The notes: generated by a model from the sequence alone, not told the origin. A stretch of DNA of 17,607 bases from JBOGXF01 sp050694275 (GCA_050694275.1 JBOGXF010000170.1:1-17607), one strand, 5' to 3'. Counted from the first letter of the stretch, positions 6,305 to 15,139 are shown. Numbers and translations are program-made.

Positions 6305-7819
6305 ATGGGTCTCGGTCGGCACAATCTCGCAAGGCTGACGGAGGAGTCGTTCGAGCGACACGGGGACCACGAGTCGCTCTTCTTCGAAGGGACGTGGCAC
6401 CGCTCCGGCGACCTCTTCGAACGCACCAGGCGCCTGGCCGGCGGCTTGATCGAACTCGGCCTCGAGCCGGGGGACCGGGCGGTCGTGATGATGGCCAACT
6501 GCCCCGAGATCGGGATTGCATACAACGCTCTGTGGCGGGCCGGCGCTGCGATCACCCCCGCTATCTTTCTGTTGCCCCCGGACGAGCTGCGTCACATCCT
6601 CGAGCACTCGGAAGCCCCCGCGATCCTCACCACGCCGGAGTTCGTCGGGACCGTAAGGACTGCGGCCCAGGGAATCGACTCGATCAAGTGGATCATCTCG
6701 GCCGGGCCGGAAGAGGACGGCGTCATACCGCTCTCGTCTCTGGAGGGAGCCGCTCCCGCGGAGATCGTCGACCGTCAGGACTCGGATCTCGCCGCCCTCA
6801 TGTACACGGGGGGAACGACCGGACGAGCGAAGGGCGTGATGCTGAGTCACGAGAACCTCTACTTCTGCGGTGCGAGCTCCTACGAGGCGTCGCACGTGCC
6901 GGACGCGAACCGGGTAGTCGTGCCGCTTCCGCTGTCGCATTCGTTCGGTCTCATCGTCACCGTCGTCGGCGCGCACTCGAAGGAGCCGGGGATTGCGGTC
7001 GTACAGCGCTGGTTCGACCCCTCGTCGCTGCTCGGGCTCGTTCAAGAGCACCGTATCCAGGGATCGGCGATGGTTCCGTCGATGATCCAGATGTTGCTTG
7101 CGCTCCCACTCGAGGACTACGACCTGTCCTCGTGGCAGTACGTCGTGTCTGGAGCGTCCCCCCTTCCCACGGAGGTGGCTCAGGAGTTCGAACGGCGCGT
7201 CCCGAGCGTCGAGATCCGAGAGGGCTACGGCCTTACGGAAACGTCCGCAGGGATGACGGTCAACCGGCCGGGTCGCCGCAAGCTCGGCTCGGTGGGCGAG
7301 ACCAACCCCGGCTTCGAGATCAGGATCGTGGACGATGAAGGAAACGATCTCCCGACGGGAGAGGTGGGCGAGGTCTGTTGCCGGTCGCGCGCGGTCATGG
7401 CCGGCTACTGGAAGTCGCCGGAAGCGACCGAACACGCCGTCCGCGATGGATGGTTCTACACCGGGGACCTGGGCTACCTCGATGACGAGGGCTATCTGTT
7501 CATCGTGGACCGAAAGAAAGACCTCATCATCAGGGGCGGATTCAACGTCTACCCGCGCGACGTCGAAGATTGCCTGGTCGAGCACTCGGCGGTGGCGATG
7601 GCCGGGGTGGTGGGGAAGCCGGATCCGGCGAAAGGGGAAGAGGTGGTCGCGTTCGTCGCGCTCGCTCCCGGGCAGGAGGCCTCGCCGGAGGAGCTCGTCG
7701 AGTTCGCCAAGCAGCGGATCGGCGGATACAAGTACCCGCGCGAGGTGCGCATCGTGCCGAACGTACCGCTCACCCCGGTGGGCAAGACCGACCGCAAGGC
7801 ACTCCGGGCAATGCTCTGA
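6305..7819 (+). CDS. AMP-forming acyl-CoA ligase (ANL superfamily)
   Basis: This 504-aa enzyme has every core motif of the adenylating superfamily that activates carboxylic acids to acyl-CoA through an acyl-AMP intermediate. The phosphate loop YTGGTTGRAKG lies at 167-177, the adenine/ATP motif GYGLTET at 307-313, and YTGD at 385-388. The hinge DRKKD is at 402-406, followed by IIRGGFNVYPRDVE, and the catalytic lysine is K494 in PVGKTDRK. It resembles medium/long-chain or unspecialised fatty-acid CoA ligases in length and layout; the acid is unknown. I chose ATG 6305, with a GGGGG/GGTGGG purine stretch just upstream, over the in-frame start at 6281, which would add 8 residues of no clear family similarity. 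It stops 10 bases before the converging lyase gene. The cytoplasmic location is inferred from the lack of any signal or membrane helix. Confidence 0.95.
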   Translation: MGLGRHNLARLTEESFERHGDHESLFFEGTWHRSGDLFERTRRLAGGLIELGLEPGDRAVVMMANCPEIGIAYNALWRAGAAITPAIFLLPPDELRHILEHSEAPAILTTPEFVGTVRTAAQGIDSIKWIISAGPEEDGVIPLSSLEGAAPAEIVDRQDSDLAALMYTGGTTGRAKGVMLSHENLYFCGASSYEASHVPDANRVVVPLPLSHSFGLIVTVVGAHSKEPGIAVVQRWFDPSSLLGLVQEHRIQGSAMVPSMIQMLLALPLEDYDLSSWQYVVSGASPLPTEVAQEFERRVPSVEIREGYGLTETSAGMTVNRPGRRKLGSVGETNPGFEIRIVDDEGNDLPTGEVGEVCCRSRAVMAGYWKSPEATEHAVRDGWFYTGDLGYLDDEGYLFIVDRKKDLIIRGGFNVYPRDVEDCLVEHSAVAMAGVVGKPDPAKGEEVVAFVALAPGQEASPEELVEFAKQRIGGYKYPREVRIVPNVPLTPVGKTDRKALRAML

Positions 7820-7829
7820 TCCAAGCCCG

Positions 7830-8628
7830 TCAGACGGAGTAGCGGGCGTCGTCCTTGTAGCGGTCCTCGAGCCCCATGAGCTCGTTGAACTCGTCGAAAT
7901 CCATCATTGTCTCGCCGCCGCCGTCGCTCGAGCGCGCGCGCCGCGGCGTATAGGCCGGAGAGCACGAAGCCGACCGAGAAGAAGCCCATCTCTGCGAGCT
8001 CGTCGAGCGAGCAGATCGGGGTCCGGCCCCCCTCGATGAGGTTCACCGTGAGGGGGCCGGGAAGTTCGGCCCCGATACGCCGCAGCTCGTCCTTGGTGCG
8101 CGGTCCCTCGACGAACAGCACGTCGGCGCCGGCTTCCTTGTAAAGGCGCGCGCGCCGGATGGCCTCGTCGATGCCGTGAGTCTCGAGCGCGTCCGTGCGC
8201 GCCACCACCACGAAGGGATGATCGCCGCGCTCATCTACTGCGGCCCGGATCTTGGCGGCGTGCTCGGGAGCATCGATCACCTCTTTGTCTCGCATGTGCC
8301 CGCAGCGTTTGGGCCACTGCTGATCTTCGAGGATCATGCCGCGCGCCCCCATGCGCAGAAGCTCGCCGACCATGTGCTGCACGTTGAGAGGACCGCCGTG
8401 CCCGGTGTCGGCATCGACGATGATGCCGATATCGACCGAGCTCGTGACGCGGCGCGCGACGTCGAGAATCTGACTTTGCGTGAGAAGACCGAAATCCGGC
8501 TCCCCGAGATACGTCGCCGAGATCGCGTAACCCGTTAGCACGGCAGAGGGGAACCCGGCGCGCTCCGCGAGCTTCGCAGAAAGCACGTCGTAGACGCCGG
8601 GGACGATCAGGATGCCGCCGGGCTCCAT
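7830..8628 (-). CDS. Isocitrate lyase/PEP mutase superfamily enzyme, frameshifted near its C-terminus
   Basis: About 265 aa if read with one frame change, near the usual family length. The ATG at 8628 follows a TAAGGAGG site overlapping the livF stop region. Key motifs are VPGVYDVLSA (residues 9-18), the Mg-binding DADTGHGG (72-79), EDQQWPKRCGH (101-111) with the lyase signature KRCGH and probable catalytic C109, and VARTDA (142-147). KRCGH marks the C-C lyase branch (methylisocitrate, dimethylmalate or oxaloacetate-type substrates) rather than phosphonomutases. After YAAARALE (about residue 234) the frame runs into RRRRR and then through antisense ligase DNA. A shift of one base restores a family-like tail: MMDFDEFNELMG, LEDRYKDDARYSV and stop at 7830. 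The shift falls within 7911-7945, among CG and CCG repeats. It may be a sequencing error, a real mutation or recoding. It is the last gene of the liv operon. Confidence 0.85.
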
Positions 8629-8639
8629 CTCCGTCCTCC

Positions 8640-9368
8640 TTACTCGGCCCCGGCCATTGCGCCGGTGAGGAAAACCGACCGCAAGAGATCGTCGCGTCCG
8701 CGCAGCTCCTCGGATGGCCCCGAGAAGCGGATCGCCCCTCGCTCGATGAAGTAAGCGCGCGTCGCGATGTCGAGGGCGAGGTCGACGTGCTGATCGACGA
8801 TCAGAACGGCCACGCCCTCGCGATTGAAGCGACGGACGATCTCGAGCAGCCCCTCGACGATCTTGGGACCGAGCCCGAGCGAAAGCTCATCGATAAGCAA
8901 GAGATCGGGGTCCATGATGAAGGACTTGGCGAGGGTCAGCATCTGCTGCTCGCCCCCCGACATGCTGCCCACAACCTGTTTGCGCCGATCCGCAAGCATC
9001 GGGAGGAACTCGAACACCTTCTCGATCATGTGCTTGCGTCGCGCCTTGTCCTTGCCGTAGAGAAAGCCACCGATTTCGAGATTCTCGTAGACGGTCATCC
9101 CGGGAAACACGCCGCGGCCCCCGGGCATCTGCACGATCCCGCGACGCACGACCTCGGCCGGGCGCTCGCCGACGATGGACTCGCCGTTCCACTCGACGGT
9201 CCCGGTCGCGGGCGGGAGCACCCCCGAGATCACCCTCAAGATGGTCGTCTTGCCGGCGCCGTTGGTGCCTAGCAAGGCCACGATCTCTCCGTCACCGACC
9301 TCGAGGTCGATGCCGAACAACACCTGGATCGGTCCGTACAAGGCGTTGATGCCCTCAAGCCGAAGCAC
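8640..9368 (-). CDS. livF: Branched-chain-type ABC transporter ATP-binding protein LivF
   Basis: This 242-aa cytoplasmic ATPase has Walker A GTNGAGKT (34-41), the signature MSGGEQQ (136-142), Walker B LLLIDE (156-161) and the switch histidine H194 in DQHVD. Its brevity and the MPGGRGVFPGMTVYENLEIG stretch are typical of LivF rather than LivG. The start is GTG at 9368, preceded by GGAGGGAG, and overlaps the end of livG by 14 bases. It would pair with LivG to drive import through LivH and LivM. The naming follows the family and the gene order; the transported compound is not determined by the ATPase. Confidence 0.95.
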   Translation of the reverse strand: MLRLEGINALYGPIQVLFGIDLEVGDGEIVALLGTNGAGKTTILRVISGVLPPATGTVEWNGESIVGERPAEVVRRGIVQMPGGRGVFPGMTVYENLEIGGFLYGKDKARRKHMIEKVFEFLPMLADRRKQVVGSMSGGEQQMLTLAKSFIMDPDLLLIDELSLGLGPKIVEGLLEIVRRFNREGVAVLIVDQHVDLALDIATRAYFIERGAIRFSGPSEELRGRDDLLRSVFLTGAMAGAE

Positions 9369-10143
9369 GGGACTCCCTCCGGGTGCGGCCGAGATAGGAC
9401 TCGAGCACGAGATCGTCGGCGACCACGTCGTCGGGCGAGCCCTCCGCGATGACCTTTCCGAAATCGAGCGCGTAGATTCGTTCCGCGGTGCTGAGGAGGA
9501 GCCCCATGTCGTGCTCGATCAGAAAGATGGAGCAGCCGAGCTCGTCCCGGAGTCGCTTCAGCATCGGTCCGAGCGCCTCGACCTCTTTCTGCTGGATGCC
9601 CGACGCCGGTTCGTCCAGGAGCAAGACCTGGGGGCGGAGCGAGAGCACGGTAGCGAGCTCGAGAAAGCGGAGGGTCCCGTAAGAGAGGAGGTTCGGGTAG
9701 TGGTTCCGCCACGGCCTCAGATCGACGAGATCGAGGATCTCCTCCACTCTCCTGCGGGCCTCGTCCTCATCCCGTCGCCACGTGGGCAAGCGGAGCATGG
9801 CCGCAAACGATCCGCTGGACAGATGGCGGTGCTGGGCCACCAACAGGTTCTCGTACACGGTGAGGTTGCGGAACAGCTTCACGTGCTGAAAGGTTCGGCC
9901 GATCCCGGCGGCGACGCGTTCGTACGGCAGCAGGTGCGAGATCTCGTCTTCCTTGAACAACAACCGCCCGTGGTTCGGTTTCAGAAAGCCACTGATGACG
10001 TTGAACAGCGTGGTCTTGCCGGCGCCGTTTGGTCCCAGCAACCCCACGATCTCGCCGGGCCCGACGCTGATGTCGACCTCGTCGAGCGCGGTGATCCCGC
10101 CGAAGCGGAGCGAGACGTCGCGGGTCCGAAGCAGTGTCGTCAC
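9355..10143 (-). CDS. livG: Branched-chain-type ABC transporter ATP-binding protein LivG
   Basis: The protein has 262 aa when started at GTG 10143, which overlaps the livM stop as GTGA and has GAGG 6 bases upstream. The frame stays open far upstream (to 10950), but that part is antisense-like noise over livM and is not family sequence. Motifs: Walker A GPNGAGKT (37-44), Walker B VLLLDEP (173-179) and switch H211 in IEHDM. The signature reads LSYGTLR (153-159) instead of LSGGQ, a variant seen in LivG proteins. The long insertion between Walker A and the signature and the C-terminal extension are usual for LivG. It acts with LivF as the ATPase pair. Confidence 0.95.
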   Translation of the reverse strand: MTTLLRTRDVSLRFGGITALDEVDISVGPGEIVGLLGPNGAGKTTLFNVISGFLKPNHGRLLFKEDEISHLLPYERVAAGIGRTFQHVKLFRNLTVYENLLVAQHRHLSSGSFAAMLRLPTWRRDEDEARRRVEEILDLVDLRPWRNHYPNLLSYGTLRFLELATVLSLRPQVLLLDEPASGIQQKEVEALGPMLKRLRDELGCSIFLIEHDMGLLLSTAERIYALDFGKVIAEGSPDDVVADDLVLESYLGRTRRESRASA

Positions 10144-11255
10144 GAGAGCCTCAGGAACAGATAGGCAACCCCGACGTTGACGACCACGATCCCCACCGTG
10201 ACCGCGATGCCGACCGCGGGTCGCCGGCGGGTGAGGGCGACGAGGATGTTCCCGACCTGGACGATCCCTCCCGGCCGGAACAGCAGAAACAGGATCAGCA
10301 GCAGCGCGGCATAGATCCCGAAGAACGCGAAGAAGAACTCGGCCCCCTGGAAGACCTGCTGTTGGACGACCAGCGTTACCGCGCCGAAGAACGCGCCGAT
10401 CGCGCGGTCGATACCGCCGATCACGACCAGGGTCACCAGCAGGATCGAGGTGGTCTCGGCCAGCGGCGACTGGAAGGCCTGCGGAGTGACGTTGATGAGG
10501 AGCATGGCGAGAAACGCCCCGCCCACTCCGGCGAGCATCCCTCCGATGGTGAACGCGACCAGCTTGGTCTTGTAGACGTTGATGCCGATCGCTTGCGCCT
10601 CGAGCTCGTTGTCCTTCACCGCAAGCATCGCTCGGCCCAGACGCGACGTGCGGAGTCCCTCGACCATCCACACCAGCAGGAACACCACCGCGAGCAGAAG
10701 AACGTAGAACGCCGCGTCCCCGGACAGGTCGAGAAAGCCGATAGCGGGTCGTTCTACGAGCCAGCCGATATCGCCTCCGGTGGCGCGATCCCAGGTGAAG
10801 AAGGTCTCGCCCAGCGCGTTGGCAAACGTGAGCGTCGCGATCGCGAGATAGAGACCCTTGAGGCGCACCGCCGAAATCCCGACGAGCAGCGAGATCGGAA
10901 GCGTCGCCAATGCCGCAAAGGGAACTGCGAGCCAGAAGGGCCATCCCCACGATGCCATCGCGGCCCCCGCTGACACGGCACCGATCCCCGCGAACGTGTA
11001 GGGCATGAGCGAGATCAGCCCCGCGTAACCGGTCACGACGATGACCGAGAGGCCGAGGATGGCATAGACGAGCGCGTACTGACCGACGAAGAAGCCGAAG
11101 TTGCCGAAGGGTATCGGCAGCGCGGCGAGGACCGCGAGCCCGGCCAGCCCCACCATTTGGGCCCGGCTGAGGCCGCGCTTGCGCGGCGGAGTCGTCGGCG
11201 GGGCCTCGGTTACGACCTCAGCTCGCTCCGCCTCGACGACAGTTTGCGCGCTCAT
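10140..11255 (-). CDS. livM: Branched-chain-type ABC transporter permease LivM
   Basis: This 371-aa permease has a roughly 33-residue cytoplasmic N-terminus (polar, PPTTPPRKR) followed by about ten hydrophobic segments. The family blocks YALVYAILGLSVIVVTGYAGLISL, VRLKGLYLAIATLTFA and GRAMLAVKDNELEAQAIGINVYKTKLVAFTIGG are recognisable in order; the last contains the EAA-like loop that contacts the ATPase. The ATG at 11255 overlaps the livH stop as ATGA, with GGAGG about 10 bases upstream. It ends with the GTGA overlap into livG. It forms the membrane channel with LivH. Confidence 0.95.
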   Translation of the reverse strand: MSAQTVVEAERAEVVTEAPPTTPPRKRGLSRAQMVGLAGLAVLAALPIPFGNFGFFVGQYALVYAILGLSVIVVTGYAGLISLMPYTFAGIGAVSAGAAMASWGWPFWLAVPFAALATLPISLLVGISAVRLKGLYLAIATLTFANALGETFFTWDRATGGDIGWLVERPAIGFLDLSGDAAFYVLLLAVVFLLVWMVEGLRTSRLGRAMLAVKDNELEAQAIGINVYKTKLVAFTIGGMLAGVGGAFLAMLLINVTPQAFQSPLAETTSILLVTLVVIGGIDRAIGAFFGAVTLVVQQQVFQGAEFFFAFFGIYAALLLILFLLFRPGGIVQVGNILVALTRRRPAVGIAVTVGIVVVNVGVAYLFLRLS

Positions 11256-12181
11256 GTCTCGAGCGCCTCCAGCTCCTGAGAGGTCGCGAAGAACCTCTCG
11301 GTGCGAAGCAACAGCAAGGCGACGATCAGCAGCGCGGCGACGACCGAGCGCAGATCAGAGAAGGGCTTCGGGGCGAGGATTATCAGCTCGCGCGCCAGAC
11401 CGAAGATAAAACCGCCGGCGAGTGCCATCGGGAGATGAACGAGGCCCCCGACGAGGGCCGCGCCGAACGCCGGTATCAAGAGTGTCCCGAGCGGAGTGAG
11501 GTCGAACGTCGTGATGAGGCCCCCTCCTTCTCCCGCGACGTGGGGGAGGACGAGCAGCAGCGCGAGGGCCGCGAGGGCGGAGCCGATGGCCCACGCGATC
11601 GACGAGTAGCGGACCGGGTCGATGCCCGCGAGCGCCGCGGCCTCCCGGTTCTGGGCCACCGCTCGCAGCGCGCGCCCGGTGCGGGTGAGCCGGAACCACA
11701 CCAGGAAGCCGAACGCAACCCCGACTGCGACGCCGAGCGTGATCAGCTCGGTGGAACGAACGGTCACGCCCGCGACTCGGAAGTTGCTCGTCGGCAGCCA
11801 TCCCCTGAGCTGAGTGAACTGCTGGAAGCCCAGCACCATCGCCCCGAGAGACGAATAGAGCTGCGCGATCCCTACCGCGATCAGGATGACGACAATCTGG
11901 TTCGCTCGGGACACGCGTCGGAAGACGAGCCGGTACGCGGCGACGCCGCTGAAGACGCCTACTGCGAGAGCGATGACGACCGCCACGTAGGTAGGAACGC
12001 CGGCGCCGGTGAGCAGCGTGTAGGCGACCACCGCAAGCATCCCTATGGCCCAATGAGCGAAGTTCATGACGCCCGTGGTCCGATAGATGAGCACCAGCCC
12101 GAGCGCAAGCAGCCCGAAGACCGCCCCCGCGGACAAGCCGAAGGCGGTCACTTCGACAAAGGGCTGGGCCGCGAGCGTCAT
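11252..12181 (-). CDS. livH: Branched-chain-type ABC transporter permease LivH
   Basis: This is a 309-aa permease starting at ATG 12181. The start was chosen because MTLAAQPFVEVTAFGLSAGAVFGLLALGL matches LivH beginnings and because the ATG overlaps the preceding stop as ATGA. The in-frame extension to 12292 would lie inside the upstream gene. Family blocks include GLVLIYRTTGVMNFAHWAIGM, VFRRVSRANQIVVILIAVGI and GRALRAVAQNREAAALAGID (the ATPase-contact loop). About eight to nine hydrophobic segments are visible. It has no obvious Shine-Dalgarno of its own, so its translation probably depends on coupling to the anchored-protein gene before it. Confidence 0.95.
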   Translation of the reverse strand: MTLAAQPFVEVTAFGLSAGAVFGLLALGLVLIYRTTGVMNFAHWAIGMLAVVAYTLLTGAGVPTYVAVVIALAVGVFSGVAAYRLVFRRVSRANQIVVILIAVGIAQLYSSLGAMVLGFQQFTQLRGWLPTSNFRVAGVTVRSTELITLGVAVGVAFGFLVWFRLTRTGRALRAVAQNREAAALAGIDPVRYSSIAWAIGSALAALALLLVLPHVAGEGGGLITTFDLTPLGTLLIPAFGAALVGGLVHLPMALAGGFIFGLARELIILAPKPFSDLRSVVAALLIVALLLLRTERFFATSQELEALET

Positions 12182-13623
12182 GTCTTGACGAAGGCTCTGT
12201 AGACCCAGTCGATGGTCTTGAGCGGTTGCGTCCGGTGCAGACGCCGGCCCCACGAGAAGCGTTGCAGCCAGCGCGACATCATGAAGAACCACAACAGCGC
12301 GCCGGCGGCGAGGATCGCGGGCACCAGGCCGAGACCGGTCGCGACTTCGTAGATGCGAACCTCATCGGGTTCGGGCGCGGCCACCGGCGCGGGTGGCTGC
12401 GTCGTTCTCGAGCCTCCAACTGTGGTCGGGCCGAGATTTGGGCCGCTCCCGAACCCGCCCCCGAGACCGAGGCCGTCGCTCTCGCCTCCACCAAAGCCGA
12501 GGTCGCCGCCCCCTCCGCTCGGGTCGAGCGGAGCGAACAGGAAAGAGTCACCACCCCCGAAGCTCGCGTACAACTCGACCCCGCCGAAGAACGCGCTCTG
12601 CTCCGCGCTTCCGAAATGGAGGCCGGGGGCGACGATGGTGAGCTGCCCTCCATCCCTTGCGGCTTCAACGTAAGGTTCCGCGACCCCCACGGAGAACCCC
12701 GGCCCGGCGACGGTCTTTCCGGGTGGAAGCGTGACCGGTCGGCCCCCGATCCTCGTTTCCGAGAGTGTCGTAGTCGCGCGCCATTCCAGACCCTGCCGGG
12801 TGCCGTCGGAGACGAACCTGACATGGGTGACCAGCGAATCGACCTCGAACCGATCCTTTCCGTATGAGAGTCCTTCGACGAACGCTTTCATGCGGCCGAC
12901 GATCGTGCCGGAGCGCTCGCGCAGGTCGACGATTGCACGGGCTCGCTCGGCGTTGATGCCGAGGCCGAACTGACATTGGCGCTCGAAGCATTCGGCGAGA
13001 TGGTAGGTGCCCGGCCGTTCGTGGGAGCGGGAGAGGAAGTGCTCGTACGCGTTCTCATCGACCTCGCCCTCGTCGTTCTCGGGATGACAACGCTCCTCGT
13101 AGGCAGGGAGATTGCTGAACGCTTCGCTCTGCGTGTGCCCTTCGGGCTCGGCCCGCCCCGAGAGGTCGACGAACAAGGAGGAGGCGAGCCCCCCGGCCTC
13201 ACTGAGGCCGCTCAGGTTGGAGAGCTTGCCCAATGAGAGCAGCCGGTTGATGCGCACGGGAAAGGACTGCGGGGGAGAGTCCTCGGGACCGGCGCGGTCG
13301 CCGGCACCGCCCTCGGTGGGCGAGGCCTCGGCCGGCGGTTTCGCCCTGGGGGCTTTCCCCCTTCGCCCGATGGCGATGGATTTCGGGCAGTTCTTCTTGT
13401 GGTTGTACTTGCTCTCGTCGCACTGATAGGGGTCTTCTTCGGGATCGCATTCGGGAAGCGCCTCGATGACCTCCTTGCGGAGCGATGCCTTGTAGGCGTA
13501 GGAGCGCGCCTCCTTTATCGAGTACGTGAGCTGGGATGGAGCCGATCGCGCCGGTGGAGCAACCGAGGTCTGCGACAGCCCAATCAGGATCGTCAGAATC
13601 CCGAGCGCGGCGCGGCGTCTCAC
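12178..13623 (-). CDS. Unknown secreted Gly-rich protein with C-terminal membrane anchor
   Basis: I do not recognise this 481-aa protein. Residues 1-28 form a signal peptide (MRRR, hydrophobic stretch, ARSA). The exported part holds six cysteines (59, 68, 79, 179, 212, 217), a charged segment at 80-120, and a mixed region (about 220-360) that may be beta-rich. A glycine-rich stretch (about 355-405, GGGGDLGFGGGESDGLGLGGG) and a Pro/Ala linker follow. One hydrophobic helix (about 428-449, GLGLVPAILAAGALLWFFMM) precedes a basic 30-residue tail. It should face the outside, tethered by the helix. The start is GTG 13623, four bases after the binding-protein stop; it ends in an ATGA overlap with livH. 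This placement, inside the transporter operon between binding protein and permease, implies an accessory role in uptake, perhaps holding the binding protein near the permease; that is inference. Confidence 0.85.
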   Translation of the reverse strand: MRRRAALGILTILIGLSQTSVAPPARSAPSQLTYSIKEARSYAYKASLRKEVIEALPECDPEEDPYQCDESKYNHKKNCPKSIAIGRRGKAPRAKPPAEASPTEGGAGDRAGPEDSPPQSFPVRINRLLSLGKLSNLSGLSEAGGLASSLFVDLSGRAEPEGHTQSEAFSNLPAYEERCHPENDEGEVDENAYEHFLSRSHERPGTYHLAECFERQCQFGLGINAERARAIVDLRERSGTIVGRMKAFVEGLSYGKDRFEVDSLVTHVRFVSDGTRQGLEWRATTTLSETRIGGRPVTLPPGKTVAGPGFSVGVAEPYVEAARDGGQLTIVAPGLHFGSAEQSAFFGGVELYASFGGGDSFLFAPLDPSGGGGDLGFGGGESDGLGLGGGFGSGPNLGPTTVGGSRTTQPPAPVAAPEPDEVRIYEVATGLGLVPAILAAGALLWFFMMSRWLQRFSWGRRLHRTQPLKTIDWVYRAFVKT

Positions 13624-13627
13624 GGGG

Positions 13628-15139
13628 TCAGTTCCTCACCAGCCGGGCGGGAACTCCCATGTCCTTGAGGGTCACGAATCTCCCGGACAGATCGTCGAAG
13701 AACGGCTCGCGGTTGTTTCCGGTGAAGCTGACGAGCCACACGCTCTTGCCGCCGAAATGATCGTCTGGCGACGTGTTGAGGATCGGCCCGATGCCCGCAT
13801 CCCAGTTATTGAGCGTCTCGAGTGTGTGGCCGAATTTCTCGCGAGACAGATCGGGGCCGGTCATCGTGAGCCACAGCGCGATGCCACCGGTGATCGCAGC
13901 CGGTCCGTAGGTGAGAATGTCCTCCGGCTCGCGGCTCAGGTACTGATTGCGCGTCTCGCGCAGCGCCTTAGCGGCGGGGAACTGGTCGGGGCTCGCCCAC
14001 GGGATGCACGGGAGCGACGCGCAGTTGGTGGTCATGCCCTCGCACGCGTCCGAGCACAGATCGGCGAGGGTCGTGATCCAGCAGGACAGCCCGGTGCAGC
14101 TCCAGTGAACGTCGTTGTCGGCCGGTCGCCAGCCCTGGCTCTCGGCTTCGAGTGCGCCGAACACCGCATTGAGCGCGTCCAGCACGATGACCCCATCCGG
14201 ACTCCGGCCGCCGTAGCAGGTACGCAGAGCGGCTATCTCCGACCGCATGCCGTTGGAGGCTTCCTGCGCCTTCTTGAACACGACACAGTCTTCCGGGATC
14301 GGATGGTCGAGGTGGGCCGCCACGCGACGCGCGACCTTGACTGCGTTCTGGGCCGTCGTGGGGTCGGCGAGGATCGCCAGTCGCTCCTTGTTGAGCTTGT
14401 TGATCTGGTAACCGACGTCTATACCGGTCGCGACCAGCGGATCGGTCCCCGGTGCGAAGTTCCACGGCGCGAGTGCCGGGAGCCGCATCTCGGAGAAGTA
14501 GCACCACACGGTTGGAACGCCTTTGTCGTTCTGGTACTGGGTCGCTGGCCCCATCAGGCTGCTCTGCAGGTAGCAGTCCCGGACCAAGAACACCTTCTCG
14601 ACGTCGATCAGACGCCGCATCCCCGCGAGCGCCTCCTCGGGCGTGGCGTTCTGCATCGAGAAGATCTCGAGCTCGACCCTGCGGCCGAAGATCCCGGGCC
14701 GAGTCGGGCATCCCCAGTTGAGCTCGCTGTAGGCGCCGCCGATCGTGTCCTGGCGGTTCATCGTCTGCTCGACCGTGACCCGCATCACCCGGGCGACCTG
14801 CTCGCCGAGCGGTCGCAGTGCTCCGGTCAGCGGAATGATGGTCCCTATCTTGAGGGTGTCCGCGGTGAACCCGTGGTCTGGGTTGGAGTTCGTCGCGCAC
14901 TTCTCGGCTCCGGCCGGCCCCGCTGCCGCAACCCCGTTAGGCCCGCCGCCCGGCCCCTGCCCTGCGAGCCTCACGCGTCTTGCGCCACCTTTGGACAGCG
15001 CCGGTCCGGACTGCTCCGCGTCGGCTCTCGCCGCCGTGCCCTCCTGCGAGCGCGTCTCGACCAGAACGGCATTACCGGTGCAAGCGAGGATCACCATCGC
15101 AAAGCTCGCCACGATCGCGGTGAACATGCGGCCCTTCAT
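13628..15139 (-). CDS. Solute-binding lipoprotein of a branched-chain-type ABC importer, cysteine-rich
   Basis: This 503-aa protein begins at ATG 15139 (AAAGGGGAA upstream, ATGA overlap with the previous gene). The N-terminus is a lipoprotein signal with the lipid cysteine at C20 (VILAC). A low-complexity Gly/Ala/Pro linker spans about 21-85. The Peripla_BP_6 (LivK-like) fold starts at TLKIGTIIPLTGALRPLGEQ (95-114) and continues with FGRRVELEIF (151-160), AILADPTTAQNAVKVARRVA (255-274) and DGVIVLDALNAVFGALEA. The mature part has twelve cysteines besides C20; six lie within 31 residues (348, 353, 362, 366, 373, 378), an insertion not usual for LivK. Standard LivK proteins are around 370-400 aa, so this one is enlarged. 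It should capture the substrate outside the membrane and deliver it to LivHM. The ligand cannot be inferred. Confidence 0.9.
   Translation of the reverse strand: MKGRMFTAIVASFAMVILACTGNAVLVETRSQEGTAARADAEQSGPALSKGGARRVRLAGQGPGGGPNGVAAAGPAGAEKCATNSNPDHGFTADTLKIGTIIPLTGALRPLGEQVARVMRVTVEQTMNRQDTIGGAYSELNWGCPTRPGIFGRRVELEIFSMQNATPEEALAGMRRLIDVEKVFLVRDCYLQSSLMGPATQYQNDKGVPTVWCYFSEMRLPALAPWNFAPGTDPLVATGIDVGYQINKLNKERLAILADPTTAQNAVKVARRVAAHLDHPIPEDCVVFKKAQEASNGMRSEIAALRTCYGGRSPDGVIVLDALNAVFGALEAESQGWRPADNDVHWSCTGLSCWITTLADLCSDACEGMTTNCASLPCIPWASPDQFPAAKALRETRNQYLSREPEDILTYGPAAITGGIALWLTMTGPDLSREKFGHTLETLNNWDAGIGPILNTSPDDHFGGKSVWLVSFTGNNREPFFDDLSGRFVTLKDMGVPARLVRN

Noticed and set aside
7826..7847. 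Terminator between the convergent CoA ligase and lyase genes
   Set aside because: Only a weak 5-bp GCCCG/CGGGC pairing with no T-tract; not enough to call.
10140..10950. LivG as a 531-aa fusion reaching back to 10950
   Set aside because: The extra N-terminal part is a shifted reading of livM; the family start is the GTG at 10143 that overlaps the livM stop.
10134..10973. 279-codon plus-strand frame opposite livM
   Set aside because: Asp/Glu/Arg/Gln-rich antisense of hydrophobic permease codons; a typical shadow.
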